From contig NZ_BAAAYL010000001.1 of the NCBI RefSeq assembly GCF_039536205.1, forward strand, positions 744,001 through 808,000: 64,000 nt of DNA, read 5' to 3'. The stretch comes from Streptomyces sannanensis (GTDB taxonomy: Bacteria; Actinomycetota; Actinomycetes; Streptomycetales; Streptomycetaceae). Position numbers and translations under genes: made by a program. The notes under the pieces are model-generated. The model did no database searches. It was not told the origin of the DNA and saw only the letters and a list, made by a program, of their open reading frames with translations. The first letter of the stretch is position 1, and the number at the start of each line of letters is the position of its first letter. Positions 10,313 through 19,391 of the stretch are shown here, piece after piece.

Positions 10313-10795
10313 ATGGCGGTCGATGAGCTCGACACTCGCATCCTGCGTTTGCTCATTGAGCAACCGCGCACGAGCGTGCGCGAGTACGCGCGCATCCTCG
10401 GCATCGCCCGCGGCACCCTCCAGGCCCGCCTCGACCGGCTGGAGCGGGAGGGAGTCATCACCGGAACGGGCCCGCAACTGTCCCCCGCGGCGCTCGGGCA
10501 TCCGGTACTTGCCTTCGTCCATATCGAGGTCACCCAGGGTCACCTGGACGAAGTGGGGGATGCGCTGGCGGCCGTGCCGGAGATCATCGAGGCGTTCTCG
10601 ATCACGGGCGGCGGGGATCTGCTGACCCGGGTGGCCGCGCGGGACAACGCCCACCTCGAGGACGTCATCCAGCGGCTGATCCAGCTGCCTGGCGTGGTCC
10701 GGACCCGTACCGAGATGGCACTGCGCGAGCGGGTGCCGCACCGGCTGCTGCCGCTGGTCGAGTCGGTGGGCCGGGCGGCGGCCAAGCAGCGCTGA
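10313..10795 (+). CDS. Lrp/AsnC-family transcriptional regulator
   Basis: A 160-residue protein of usual family length. The N-terminal winged helix (DELDTRILRLL, then a recognition region around RGTLQARLDRLEREGVI) is followed by an RAM ligand-sensing domain with ITGGGDLLTRVAARD. Such proteins bind DNA as dimers or octamers and usually respond to amino acids. The start is the ATG ten bases after GGGGAGG. An in-frame ATG at 10271 has no ribosome binding site but would add a 14-residue lead. The target is unknown; the neighbouring thiolase is one possibility. Confidence 0.9.
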   Translation: MAVDELDTRILRLLIEQPRTSVREYARILGIARGTLQARLDRLEREGVITGTGPQLSPAALGHPVLAFVHIEVTQGHLDEVGDALAAVPEIIEAFSITGGGDLLTRVAARDNAHLEDVIQRLIQLPGVVRTRTEMALRERVPHRLLPLVESVGRAAAKQR

Positions 10796-11470
10796 CGCCT
10801 GGCCCTCCGGCTTGATCAGCTCAGGAAGCTCAGCCGCACCTGGCGGTGCGGGTTGTCCTTGTTGGTGTCCGCCAACCTCCGCTGAGACAACCCCAACCCT
10901 AGCGACCTGAGTCCAGGCCTCGGGCAGAAGGCAGCGGCCTTTGTCCAGGATCTCATCGACCTTCCGCACTCGGGGCGGGTGCCGGCTGGGCATCGCACCC
11001 GCCCCGGCTCGCCTCCTGAGCTCAGATCGCCATCACCTCCCGACAGGCACCTCCACCAGCTCCCGGACAGCTTGTCGGCCAGGCACCGCCGGCTGGCCAT
11101 GCGCGGCCGCCGGGCCACCGTGCCCGTGCCACGTCGGGCGCGCTGGACGGGGTGCCCCGTCCTCTCGCTCTGGGGCATGGAGGACCCGATCTGGCGGTCA
11201 CGTGTGAGAAGTTGTCTCCAAGCTCGGCATCGGACTCGCGCGCAACTTCGAGGGACTGCGCGCCGACGTCCGTACCCGGCACGATGATCGAAGGCTGTGA
11301 GGAACCCGCCGCGTCTCGGTGATCCATCACGAGCCGCCGAGCTGTGCTAGCCTTTGCAGTTGTGGTACCCATGAACCTATGTGCGTCTGACAGGATTGTT
11401 TCTCCTTCAGGCGCATTATTTGTTTTCCGGCATCTCCGGATGGGGCCTCTGCCTACAGAAGGAGAAGGTC
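10796..11470. other. Gene-poor stretch with a yjbQ stub and leader of the cold-shock gene
   Basis: Besides the yjbQ 3' stub (10816-10891, listed separately) I see no intact gene. A short codon-biased run at about 11213-11302 (+), reading EVVSKLGIGLARNFEGLR and ending in TGA, looks like the 3' fragment of an unidentified gene. The last 110 bases are the leader of the cold-shock gene, with a possible promoter TTGCAG, 18 bases, TATGTG near 11355-11384. Confidence 0.45.
10816..10891 (-). repeat. yjbQ 3'-end stub A, attL-like site
   Basis: Read on the minus strand this encodes the last residues of YjbQ (DTNKDNPHRQVRLSFLS, stop). The similarity to the complete yjbQ ends at GGTGTCC (10864-10870). 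Beyond it the sequence changes to one shared only with stub B (GCCAACCTCCGCT). This is what remains when site-specific recombination cuts off the 3' end of a target gene. It may be the chromosome-proximal junction of the island or the scar of an older insertion. Confidence 0.7.
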
Positions 11471-11674
11471 ATGGCACAGGGAACCGTGAAGTGGTTCAAC
11501 GCCGAAAAGGGTTTCGGCTTCATCCAGCAGGACGACGGCGGCCCCGACGTCTTCGCCCACTACTCGAACATCGCCACCCAGGGCTTCCGTGAGCTCCAGG
11601 AGGGCCAGCGGGTCTCCTTCGACGTCACGCAGGGCCAGAAGGGCCCGCAGGCGGAGAACATCGTCCCCGCCTGA
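11471..11674 (+). CDS. Cold-shock protein (CspA family)
   Basis: A 67-residue single cold-shock domain starting [18 protein letters not shown], with the RNP1 (KGFGFI) and RNP2-like (DVFAHY) RNA-binding motifs. It binds single-stranded nucleic acid as an RNA chaperone in the cytoplasm. The start follows AAGGAGAAGG. A long leader, usual for cold-shock genes, precedes it, and an intrinsic terminator follows. Streptomyces often carry such genes beside DEAD-box helicases, and a decayed helicase follows here. Confidence 0.95.
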   Translation: MAQGTVKWFNAEKGFGFIQQDDGGPDVFAHYSNIATQGFRELQEGQRVSFDVTQGQKGPQAENIVPA

Positions 11675-11696
11675 TCGCCGGACGCGTATCCGCTCA

Positions 11697-11732
11697 CCGG
11701 GGTCCGCACCGTCACGGTGCGGACCCCGGTTT
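11697..11732 (+). terminator. Intrinsic terminator after cold-shock gene
   Basis: CCGGGGTCCGCACCG (11697-11711) pairs perfectly over 15 bases with 11715-11729 around a three-base loop, and a short T run follows. It lies 22 bases after the cold-shock stop codon. Confidence 0.9.
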
Positions 11733-11738
11733 GCCTGC

Positions 11739-12979
11739 ATGTCCCGTAGGCCCCAGAAGTCGAACCGGCGTGCCTTGTCACCCCCACCGTCCGCGTCGTC
11801 GCCAAGGGAATTCCGGCTTCCGGAAAGCACGACGCCCGCAGACTTCGCCGGTCTGGACATGCCGGCGGGGCTGCTGAAGGCCCTCACCGCGCAGGGCGTG
11901 ACCACCCCCTTCCCCATTCAGGCCGCCACGCTGCCCGACTCGCTCGCCGGCCGTGACCTGCTGGGACGGGGACGCACCGGTTCCGGCAAGACCCTCGCGT
12001 TCGGGCTGGCACTTCTGGCCCGTACCGCCGGACTGCGGGCCAAGCCCAAGGCACCCCTCGCGCTCGTGCTGGTGCCCACCCGTGAACTCGCCCAGTAGGT
12101 GACGGACGCGCTGACCCCCTACGCCACGGCGGTGAACCTCCGGCTGGCCACCGTGGTCGGCGGGCTGTCCATCACCAGACCGCTGCGCTACGGCGCGGCA
12201 CCGAGGTGCTCGTGGCGAGTCCCGGCAGACTCAACGACCTCGTGGAGCGTCACCCTCTTCCTCGATACGAAGAGACCCGCCGACCGGCTCGCCAAGCGGC
12301 TCCTGGCCGTCGGCGTCCGTGCGGCCGCACTGCACAGAGGCCGCACCCAGCCACAGCGGAACCGCACCCTGGAACAGATCAGGAGCGGCCAGGTCACCGC
12401 GCTGGTGGCGACGAACGTCGCGGCCCGCGGCATCCACATCCACAACCTCGACCTCGTCGTGAACGTCGATCCCCCACCGGCCACATAGGACTACCTGCAC
12501 AGGAGCGGCCGCACGGCCCGCGCCGGCGGCACCGGCAGCGTGGTCACACTGGTCCTGCCCGACCAGAAACGGGACGTCACCCGGCTCATGTCGGACGCGG
12601 GCATCCGCCCCAGGACGGCCCGCATCACGTCGAGCGGCGCGGAACTGGCCACCATCACCGGCGCCCGCGAGCCTTCCGGCGTTCCCGTCACCATCGAGGT
12701 CACCCAGCCGGCGACACCGACAGCGCCCCGCCGAGACCCGAAGACCGGCACCGAGCCCGGCAGGCGGTCCGGCCGCCGCCGAAAGGGCGGCAGCGCAGCG
12801 GCGACAGATGCTGCCACCGGAACAAAGAACCGGGGCTCGAACCGCCGGGTCGGAGCCGGGGCAGCAGTAGCTGGCGGGCCTTCCGCAACCAGCGGGCGCG
12901 GTTCTGCCCTCCGGACGGGGGCCGGCGAGGCCCAGGCCCCCTGTCGGACCACCCCAAACAAATCGACCCCATGCCGTGA
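11739..12979 (+). pseudogene. DEAD-box RNA helicase, decayed
   Basis: Helicase motifs are recognisable: Q-motif region, Walker A ([10 protein letters not shown]), PTRELAQ, and in the second half VATNVAARGIHI and HRSGRTARAGG. The gene is broken. TAG stops interrupt it at 12096-12098 (where the family has Gln after RELAQ) and 12486-12488 (just before DYLHRSGRT). The frame shifts near 12195 and again near 12255, and the segment with the DEAD box and SAT motif is deleted. The C-terminal basic tail is intact for some 150 codons. Loss of ATPase motif II makes activity impossible. Confidence 0.85.
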
Positions 12980-12999
12980 CCTGCACATATCGCTACAGG

Positions 13000-13075
13000 C
13001 AGGTAGCGGGCCTGCGTGCCCTTCGTTCGGGACGAAGAGGTCGTGGGTTCAATGGCCGCCACCCGACCCAGGCTC
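13000..13075 (+). pseudogene. Degenerate tRNA-Pro(CGG)-like sequence
   Basis: The segment 13022-13049 reads like the anticodon stem-loop and start of the T arm of a proline tRNA: TTCGGGA loop (anticodon CGG), then GAGGTCGTGGGTTCAA, with a D-loop-like GGTAGCG upstream and an acceptor-like CCACCCGACC downstream. The T stem cannot pair properly (GTGGG faces GCCGC), so it is not functional. 3' ends of tRNA genes are common integrase targets (pSAM2 uses tRNA-Pro), so this may be an old attachment-site scar. Confidence 0.4.
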
Positions 13076-13152
13076 AGGGACTGATCACGCACGGGGGCCA
13101 AGGAGCGCATTCGATGCGGCCGGTATTCGACGCCACAGTCTCGCCACATGCA

Positions 13153-13228
13153 TCAGCCAAGGAAGCTCAGCCGCACCTGACGGTTGGGATTATCCCTGTT
13201 TGTGTCCGCCAACCTCCGCTAGGACAAC
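13153..13228 (-). repeat. yjbQ 3'-end stub B, attL-like site
   Basis: On the minus strand this encodes a YjbQ C-terminus (DTNRDNPNRQVRLSFLG, stop). Similarity to the intact yjbQ stops at TGTGTCC (13201-13207), and the next bases match stub A (GCCAACCTCCGCT, then GACAAC after small differences). It is a direct repeat of stub A and of the intact gene's end. It is the nearer candidate left boundary of the island whose right boundary is at 47.7 kb. Confidence 0.7.
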
Positions 13229-13580
13229 GGCCAGGGTACCGAGGGAGGACGCTCCACGTGGTGTGTCATCCCCCGCACCACGTGCGCCGCCATCGGCCTC
13301 GACCATTTCGCTCCGGCGGAAGGTCAGCCCTCTCAGACATAGCGCAGACGGCGACGCGGCACCCGGCGAACCGGGCCCGCGTCAGTGTCTCGCCGCCCGG
13401 ATCCGGGCTGATGAGCGGAACACCGCCATGAGCCGGGGCTGATGACCGTCAGAGACGACTCCCGGTGCAGCGGGCGGGACAAGACCGCGCACCCGACGGC
13501 CCTGCAGCCGCACCCGTTTTTCCCCCGTGAGCACCGTGTGACCGCTCGGTGCCGAGCGTTGCGGGGACGGCGACCGACGG

Positions 13581-14549
13581 TCAGTTCCGAGCCGCGGCGC
13601 GGCGCGCGAGGATGACGGCGCGACGATCGTCGAACCGGGTCGCCTGGGCGTCCAGTGAGCCGAGGAACTCGCCCAGCTCCTGCTGCGCCTTGAGCCCCTC
13701 GGGGCCCAGGCCGGAGATCTCCAGGATCTTGAGGTGGCGCAGGACGGGCTGGAGGACGTCGTCGTGGTGGACGCGCAGGTTGTAGACGCCGCCGAGGGCG
13801 ATCTCGACGGCGGCCCGCTCGAAGCCCGGCATCCCGTGACCGGGCATCCGGAAGCCGGAGACCACGTCGGCGACGGCGCGCATGGTCTGGTCGGGGGCGA
13901 TCTCCAGGGCGGCCTGGAGCAGATTGCGGTAGAAGATCATGTGCAGGTTCTCGTCGAGCGCGACGCGCGCGAGCAGGCGGTCGCAGACCGGGTCGCCGGA
14001 GTTGTGGCCGGTGTTGCGGTGCGAGATGCGGGTGGCGAGCTCCTGAAAGGCGACGTATGCCACGGTGTGCAGCGGGGAGTGCCGGTTGTCGGAGACGAAC
14101 CCGGCAGACATGTGTGTCATCCGGGCCCGCTCCAGCGCCACGGGGTCCACCGCGCGGGAAGCGAGCAGGTAGTCCCGCATCACCATGGAATGCCTGGCCT
14201 CCTCCGCGGTCCACCGGTGCACCCAGGTCCCCCAGGCACCGTCGCGCCCGAACAGGGTGGCGATCTCGTGGTGGTAGCTCGGCAGGTTGTCCTCGGTAAG
14301 CAGGTTCACCACCATCGACACCCGGCCCACCTCGGTCAGCGGTGACTGCTCCGTGGTCCAGGGGTCACCACCCAGGGGCCCGTCGAAGTTCCGTCCCCGG
14401 CTCCAGGGAACGTACTCGTGGGGCATCCACTCCTTGAAGACGACCAGGTGACGGTTGAGCTCCCGCTCGACCACCTCCTCTAGAGCGTGCAGAAGCTGGA
14501 TGTCGCTCTGGCTGCCGCGCGGGGCGGGCAGGGGTGCGGACGTGGGCAT
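13581..14549 (-). CDS. Acyl-ACP desaturase (stearoyl-ACP desaturase family)
   Basis: A 322-residue soluble di-iron desaturase. Two iron-ligand motifs are visible, EEARH (within TAEEARHSMVMRDY) and DENLH (within VALDENLHMIFYRNLL), with the upstream ED of LLTEDNLPSYHHE. The length is normal. It introduces a cis double bond into acyl-ACP and adjusts membrane fluidity. The start ATG follows GAGGAAAG at about 11 bases. A near-perfect inverted repeat lies just upstream and probably binds a TetR-type repressor. It may be host DNA caught between the attachment-like sites or real cargo. Confidence 0.9.
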   Translation of the reverse strand: MPTSAPLPAPRGSQSDIQLLHALEEVVERELNRHLVVFKEWMPHEYVPWSRGRNFDGPLGGDPWTTEQSPLTEVGRVSMVVNLLTEDNLPSYHHEIATLFGRDGAWGTWVHRWTAEEARHSMVMRDYLLASRAVDPVALERARMTHMSAGFVSDNRHSPLHTVAYVAFQELATRISHRNTGHNSGDPVCDRLLARVALDENLHMIFYRNLLQAALEIAPDQTMRAVADVVSGFRMPGHGMPGFERAAVEIALGGVYNLRVHHDDVLQPVLRHLKILEISGLGPEGLKAQQELGEFLGSLDAQATRFDDRRAVILARRAAARN

Positions 14550-14576
14550 GGGGATCCGGCTTTCCTCGGGGACACG

Positions 14577-14596
14577 AACCTACGGTTCCGTAAGTT
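14577..14596. promoter_or_regulatory. Candidate TetR-type operator upstream of desaturase
   Basis: AACCTACGGTTCCGTAAGTT is an inverted repeat with eight of nine arm positions matching around a two-base centre. It ends 28 bases before the desaturase start, a typical repressor position. TACG-N-CGTA palindromes are common for TetR-family regulators of fatty acid genes. The cognate repressor is not in the window. Confidence 0.6.
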
Positions 14597-14942
14597 AGGC
14601 GATCCGAGGGTTGCCGTGATGAGGCCGTTCGGCCCGCCGTTCGGCCCCTTTCGCCATGGGTGGTGATGGGCTTGACTCGCCCCTGGGTATCCGGCCGGCG
14701 ACGCTCCGTCATCCCGACCGGAGGCCCCATCCCGCCCGGGCAGAACCCCGTTGTCTCATCCCCCTCCGGGCGCTACGCCAAGTGACCATACGGGCCGTCA
14801 GCCGGCGGCAACGATGCGGTAGCGGTGACGATGCCGGGCCGGATACTGATGAACGTGTCCGCCTTCTTGTCGATCCAGGGAACCAGGCGGCTTCGGTACC
14901 GCCCGACGAGCTCGGGGTTCTGGACGACGGTCGCGGGTCGAG
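14597..14942. other. Gap without recognisable gene
   Basis: Between the desaturase operator and the integrase fragment at 14943 I see no supported gene, repeat or RNA. The sequence has no consistent codon bias and ends directly in the truncated integrase copy. Confidence 0.5.
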
Positions 14943-15018
14943 CGGCCGTACGACGGCTGCGGAAAGTGCCTGCTCGGGGTACACCGGCTGTCGCGGGTCA
15001 AGGCCGCCACGACCTCGC
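14943..15018 (+). pseudogene. Serine integrase 5' fragment (duplicate of the 47.5 kb integrase)
   Basis: Reads RPYDGCGKCLLGVHRLSRVK and then AATTS, the N-terminus of the integrase at 46014-47582 including the RLSR catalytic-serine region. The 76 bases differ from the intact gene (47477-47552, reverse complement) at only two positions by my alignment. The copy is cut exactly where IS1380 sequence begins (near 15016). The orientation is opposite to the intact gene. Such identity implies a recent duplication or a second related element. Confidence 0.85.
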
Positions 15019-15935
15019 TGACCGGAGCCTTCTCATCCGCGCTGCGCAGGCTGCGGAAGCGCGGCACCGGACACGACCCGGGCCGGATCGCGGTGGACCT
15101 GGCAGTGATGCTCGCCGACGGCGGCGAGGCGATCTCCGACCTGGCCTTGCTGCGCGACCAGCGTGAGGTGTTCGGCCCGGTGGCCTCCACCCTGACTGCC
15201 TGGCGCCTGCTGGCCGGCATCGACCTCGCTGCGCTGGCGGCACTGCGCATGGCCCGGGCCGCCGCGCGGGAGACGGCCTGGCTGCAGGCCGCCGAGACCC
15301 AAGGCGGCATCCCCACAGCCCACGCCGGCGGACGCGACCTGCCCGGCCTGGTCCTGGACATCGACGCCACCCTGGTCACCTGCCACTCCGAGAAAGAGCA
15401 GGCCGCGGCCACCTACAAGCGCGGCTTCGGCTACCACCCCATGCTGTGCTTCCTGGAAAACACCGGCGAAGCACTGGCCGGAATGCTCAGGCCCGGCAAC
15501 GCCGGCGCCAACACCGCCGCCGACCACATCACCGTCCTCAATGCGGCCCTGGCCCAGATCCCCGACGCCCACCGCCACGGCACCCCCATCCTCATCCGCG
15601 CGGACAGCGCCGGAGGCGGAAAGCATTCCTGGAACACGTGCGGGCCCTGCGCTCACGTGGCATCCACACGTCCTTCTCCGTCGGGTACGCCGTCACCGAG
15701 CCGGTCCGCCGCGCGATCCGGGCCCTGCCCGACCAGGTCTGGCACCCCGCACTCGAACAGGACGGCACCCTGCGCGAAGGCGCCGAGATCGCCGAGCTGA
15801 CCGGCATGGTCGACCTGGCTGGCTACCCGGACGACCCGCATCATCGTCCGCCGCGAACGCCCGCACCCCGGCGCCCAGCTCTCCCTGTTCGATCTCGACG
15901 AGGGCATGCGCCACCAGGTCTTCGCCGGCACGTAA
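15016..15935 (+). pseudogene. IS1380-family transposase, truncated and frameshifted
   Basis: The frame begins inside the transposase (LTGAFSSALRRLRKRGTGHD) and contains the DDE-fold segment LVLDIDATLVTCHSEKEQ. A shift occurs near 15620 (RADSAGGG, then in another frame FLEHVRALRSRGIHTSFSVG) and another near 15830 (then TRIIVRRERPHPGAQLSLFD). The C-terminal third is missing. About 35 N-terminal residues are replaced by the integrase fragment. It is inactive. Related pieces lie at 17937-18243 (N-terminus) and 54712-54950 (C-terminus). Confidence 0.85.
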
Positions 15936-16258
15936 GGAGTCATCGGTCAGCAGCAGTGACCGGTTCTTCCTCAACACCTTGGCGATCATGGGGATGCACC
16001 GAATCGGGAGCGCAGCCGAGCAAGCGGAGTCGCCCCCTGACGCGCTGATCGAAGTCGCGCTTACGCCACGTCAGTGGCAGCACATCCTCCTTGTGCTGAC
16101 GGCAGTGACCGGTCCCGGGTGCTGCTCGAGGTCCTCTCGGGGTGGAATGCTCGAAGCGCGACTACCGCGACAGAGACGGCAACGGGAACGGGCGCGAACG
16201 GCGACTGAAACAGCCCCGCCCGCGCCCGGGACATGTCCGTCAGCGCGCGTTCCCTTCC
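15936..16258. other. Gap with possible gene fragment
   Basis: A short codon-biased run at about 16036-16110 (+, reading ALIEVALTPRQWQHILLVLT) might be the relic of a small gene, but it has no start signal and runs into sequence without bias. No other feature is visible before the permease stop codon. Confidence 0.35.
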
Positions 16259-17635
16259 TTACGCCACTGAGTCGTCGTACCTCGTCGTGCCCTCGTCCAG
16301 CAGCGCTCCCTGCGGCGTGCCCGCAGCCTTGGAGAGCCAACGGAGGGAGTGGTAGCCGGTGAGCACCAGGAGGGTGCCGAGGGCGATGCCGCTGAGCTCG
16401 AAGTTGTCGGTGATCTTCAGCGACACGCCGCCGATGCCGACGATGACGCCGGCGGCGGCCGGAATCAGGTTGAGCGGCTGGCTGAAGTCAACCTTGTTGC
16501 GGACCCAGATCTGAGCGCCGAGCAGACCGATCATGCCGTACAAGATGACGGTGATGCCGCCCAGCACGCCGCCCGGGATGGCCGCGACGAACGCCCCGAA
16601 CTTCGGGCACAGACCGAAGAGCAGCGCGAAGAACGCGGCGCACATGTAGGCGGCGGTCGAGTAGACGCGGGTGGCGGCCATGACGCCGATGTTCTCGGCG
16701 TACGTGGTCGTGGCTGGGCCACCGGCGACCGTGGAGATCATGGTGGCCGCGCCGTCCGCGGCGATGGCAGTGCCGAGCTTGTCGTCGAGTGGGTCGCCGG
16801 TCATCTCGCCGACCGCCTTGATGTGGCCGACGTTCTCGGCTACCAGAGCAATCAGGACGGGGAGGGCGACGACGATCGCCGACGCGCTGAACGAGGGCGC
16901 GTGTATGTGGGGAAAGCCGACCCAGGCGGCTTCCTTGACCGAGCTCAAGTCGAGACGCCAGTGGTCCACGACCTTGCCGCTGCTGTCGGCGGAGTGGATC
17001 TTGCCCAGGGCGAGGTCAAGGATCCAGGAGAGCGCGTAGCCGAAGACCAACCCCAGGAAAATGGCGATGCGTGACCAGAATCCGCGCAGGACGACGAGCG
17101 CGAGGCCGGTGAACAGCATCGTGGCGAGCGCCGTCCACTGGTCCTGCGGCCAGTAGGTCCCCGCAGCCACCGGAGCGAGGTTGAAGCCGATCAGCATGAC
17201 GACGGCGCCCGTCACCGCCGGCGGCAACACCGCGTGGATGACCCGCGCGCCAAGGAACTGGACCACGACACCAACCACGGCTAGGGCGAGGCCCACCACG
17301 AACAGCGCGCCGGTGAGTTCCGCCGGCCCACCGCCCTGGCTTCCGATGACAGCGGCGACACCGACGAAGGAGAGCGACGATCCCAGGTAGCTCGGGACTC
17401 GTCCGCGCGTGATGACCAGGAACAGCAGGGTCGCGACACCCGAGGCCATGAGACCGAGGCTCGGGTTGAGCCCCATGAGCACCGGGGCGACAAAACAGGC
17501 ACCGATCATCGAGACGACATGCTGCGCACCCAACCCGATCGTCCGGGTCCAGGTGAGCCGCTCGTCGGGCTTGACGACCTCACCTGGTTTCAGATGCCGG
17601 CCATCCCCATGCAGCTTCCACCCAAAACCTGACAT
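16259..17635 (-). CDS. Uracil/xanthine permease (NCS2 family)
   Basis: A 458-residue polytopic membrane protein. NCS2 hallmarks are AQHVVSMIGACFVAPVLMG near the start, QGGGPAELTGALFVVG, the VALVAENVGHIKAVGEMTG segment with its conserved glutamate, and GGPATTTYAENIGVMAATRV. It imports uracil or a related nucleobase by proton symport. GGAGAG precedes the ATG. The gene stands alone. If the cluster to the right makes a pyrimidine nucleoside, nucleobase import would fit, but the IS debris between them argues against a designed link. Confidence 0.93.
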   Translation of the reverse strand: MSGFGWKLHGDGRHLKPGEVVKPDERLTWTRTIGLGAQHVVSMIGACFVAPVLMGLNPSLGLMASGVATLLFLVITRGRVPSYLGSSLSFVGVAAVIGSQGGGPAELTGALFVVGLALAVVGVVVQFLGARVIHAVLPPAVTGAVVMLIGFNLAPVAAGTYWPQDQWTALATMLFTGLALVVLRGFWSRIAIFLGLVFGYALSWILDLALGKIHSADSSGKVVDHWRLDLSSVKEAAWVGFPHIHAPSFSASAIVVALPVLIALVAENVGHIKAVGEMTGDPLDDKLGTAIAADGAATMISTVAGGPATTTYAENIGVMAATRVYSTAAYMCAAFFALLFGLCPKFGAFVAAIPGGVLGGITVILYGMIGLLGAQIWVRNKVDFSQPLNLIPAAAGVIVGIGGVSLKITDNFELSGIALGTLLVLTGYHSLRWLSKAAGTPQGALLDEGTTRYDDSVA

Positions 17636-17936
17636 TCAGCACTCTCCATTCGTGTACTTGCCGAACGGAAAGTACAAGACCAGCGGTCGGTCATTCGCAC
17701 CAACCCGGTGCCGGACCCACCCGGACTGTCATCCGCGTGACCTGGCCCGCTTGCCGAGGACCTACCGGGTTGCACGTCGACAATGGTACGAGAACGCGTT
17801 CGTACACCCAGTGAGCCTGCGCGTTTCACTTGCGGCGGTGTCCGATTCTTGATCGGAAAAGCGAAAGTGCCTTCTGAACTGGGAAGATGAGGCTTGTCGA
17901 AGGTCTCTGTCATCACAGCAGGAAGGCACTTTCTGC
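17636..17936. other. Permease upstream region and IS1380 left end
   Basis: It holds the promoter side of the permease gene (minus) and, towards 17850-17936, the lead-in of the IS1380 fragment, where the motif AGTGCCTTCTGA and its imperfect inverse TCAGCAGGAAGGCACT flank a short spacer. No gene is supported. Confidence 0.4.
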
Positions 17937-18243
17937 GTGCACCCTACCCGGTCGCGTCCCAAGCTCGTCGTGTCGGCCGACGGTCACGGGGTGGTCAGCC
18001 ACGCCGGATCCCGCCTGCTGGCTGATCTCGCTGATGTCACTGGCCTGACCAGCGCCTTCAGGGACGCTCTGCGTCGACTGCGGCCACGTGGCACCGGGCA
18101 CGATCCCGGCCGGATCGCGGTCGATCTCGCGGTCATGCTCGCCGACGACGGCGAGGCGATCGCGGACCTGGCCCTGCTGCGCGACCAGGCGGAGGCGTTC
18201 GGCCCGGTCGCCTCCACCCCGACCGCCTGGCGCCCGCCGGCAC
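17937..18243 (+). pseudogene. IS1380-family transposase, N-terminal fragment
   Basis: Starts with GTG and reads about 100 residues of the transposase N-terminus (TRSRPKLVVSADGHGVVSHAG, then RGTGHDPGRIAVDLAVMLAD), supplying the part missing from 15016-15935 although the two are not identical. At about 18243 it changes into IS21 istA sequence in the same frame, so a later insertion or recombination cut it. Confidence 0.8.
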
Positions 18244-19014
18244 GTCGCCCCTGGTGAGGCCGTCCCGCTGCACCCGGAAGCGGTCGGCTTCGCCGGCCAC
18301 TACGACTTCGACATCGACGTCCTGGCCGCCTACCGTCCGCAGGGCAAGGGCCGGGTCGAGCGGCAGGTGCTGATCGTCCGCGACCACGTCCTGTCCGGCC
18401 GATCCTTCTCGTCCGTCGAGGAGATGGGCGCCGCCTTCACCACGTGGGTGCCGCAGCGTCGGGCCCAGATCCACAAGACGCACCGGGAGGTCATCGCTGA
18501 GCGGGCGGCCCGTGACCACGTGGCCCTCAAGCCGCTGCCGCCGACCCCGTATCTGGTGGCCGAGCGGCACCTGCGGCCGGTCGGCAAGGACTGCCTGGTC
18601 GCCTTCGGCGACAACCTCTACTCGGTGCCCGCCCGCAAGGTCCGTCCGCGTCAGCTGGTGGAGATCCGGGCCACGAAGTCGCAGGTCATGCTGCACTCCA
18701 CCGTCGCCGACAGCAGCGGCGAAACACTGCTGGCCACCCACCTGCGGGCGGTCGGCCGCGGGGTCCGCGTCGTTGAGGAGGCTCACTGGGACGGCCTGCC
18801 GACCGGAAAGGGACGCCGGACCACCACCGACGGTGTCCTGCCACAGCCCCGTCGTGAGCGTCGTCTGGGCGAGGAGGCCGGACCTTTGCAGGCCCTGCTG
18901 AACCGGGCCGCGGCCACCCGCATCGAGGTCGGCCGCCGTCCGCTGTCGGTCTATGACGAGCTGACCGGCACCCGTCCCTTCACCACCCACCTGAGCACGA
19001 GGGAAACGTCTTGA
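18244..19014 (+). pseudogene. IS21-family transposase IstA, C-terminal fragment
   Basis: About 255 residues of the IstA C-terminal half are present: AYRPQGKGRVERQVLIVRDH (end of the integrase core), then the DNA-binding C-terminus (VAFGDNLYSVPARKVRPRQL). The N-terminal helix-turn-helix and most of the DDE core are missing. It overlaps the following istB start by four bases, as in intact IS21 elements. Confidence 0.8.
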
Positions 19015-19230
19015 GCGAGCTGGTCAGCACCCGCATCCGCAACACGGCCGGCAAGCTCGGCCTGCCCCACCTGGCCGAAACGATCAACGAGTATACCCGG
19101 CGGGCCGACGAGGGAAAGATGGGTTACCTCGACTTCCTCGACCTGGTGCTGTCCGAGGAACTGGCCGTCCGCGACGACCGCCGCTTCCGCCAGGGCCTGC
19201 GGCTCTCCCGGCTCCCGCACCACAAGACAC
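19011..19230 (+). pseudogene. IS21-family helper ATPase IstB, N-terminal fragment
   Basis: About 73 residues of the IstB N-terminus (IRNTAGKLGLPHLAETINEY, then MGYLDFLDLVLSEEL and RQGLRLSRLPHHKTL). The sequence stops resembling IstB before the Walker A motif, so the ATPase domain is absent. Together with 18244-19014 it is the middle of an IS21 element with both ends lost. Confidence 0.8.
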
Positions 19231-19391
19231 TCCAGTTATCTGGGGTAGTGGTGAAGAAGTCTTGCAAAGTCGCTGTTCAGGACGCTGCGGACGTGTCCGG
19301 AAGGTCGCTCCGGTTCGCCCTCTACCCAGGGTGCTTGCTCTTTGAGGTAATCCGCTGTCCTGTCAGATTGGTGCATCCGTAGGATCACCTC

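Larger units (their letters stand above)
12990..13580. other. Non-coding stretch with tRNA-like and att-like relics
   Basis: No gene is supported. It holds a tRNA-Pro-like relic (about 13000-13075) and yjbQ stub B (13153-13228), both listed separately. The remaining bases up to the desaturase stop show only short open frames without ribosome binding sites. Confidence 0.55.

Noticed and set aside
11344..11592. Alternative start giving a longer protein over the cold-shock gene leader
   Set aside because: No ribosome binding site and no similarity; the cold-shock domain starts precisely at the ATG after AAGGAGAAGG.
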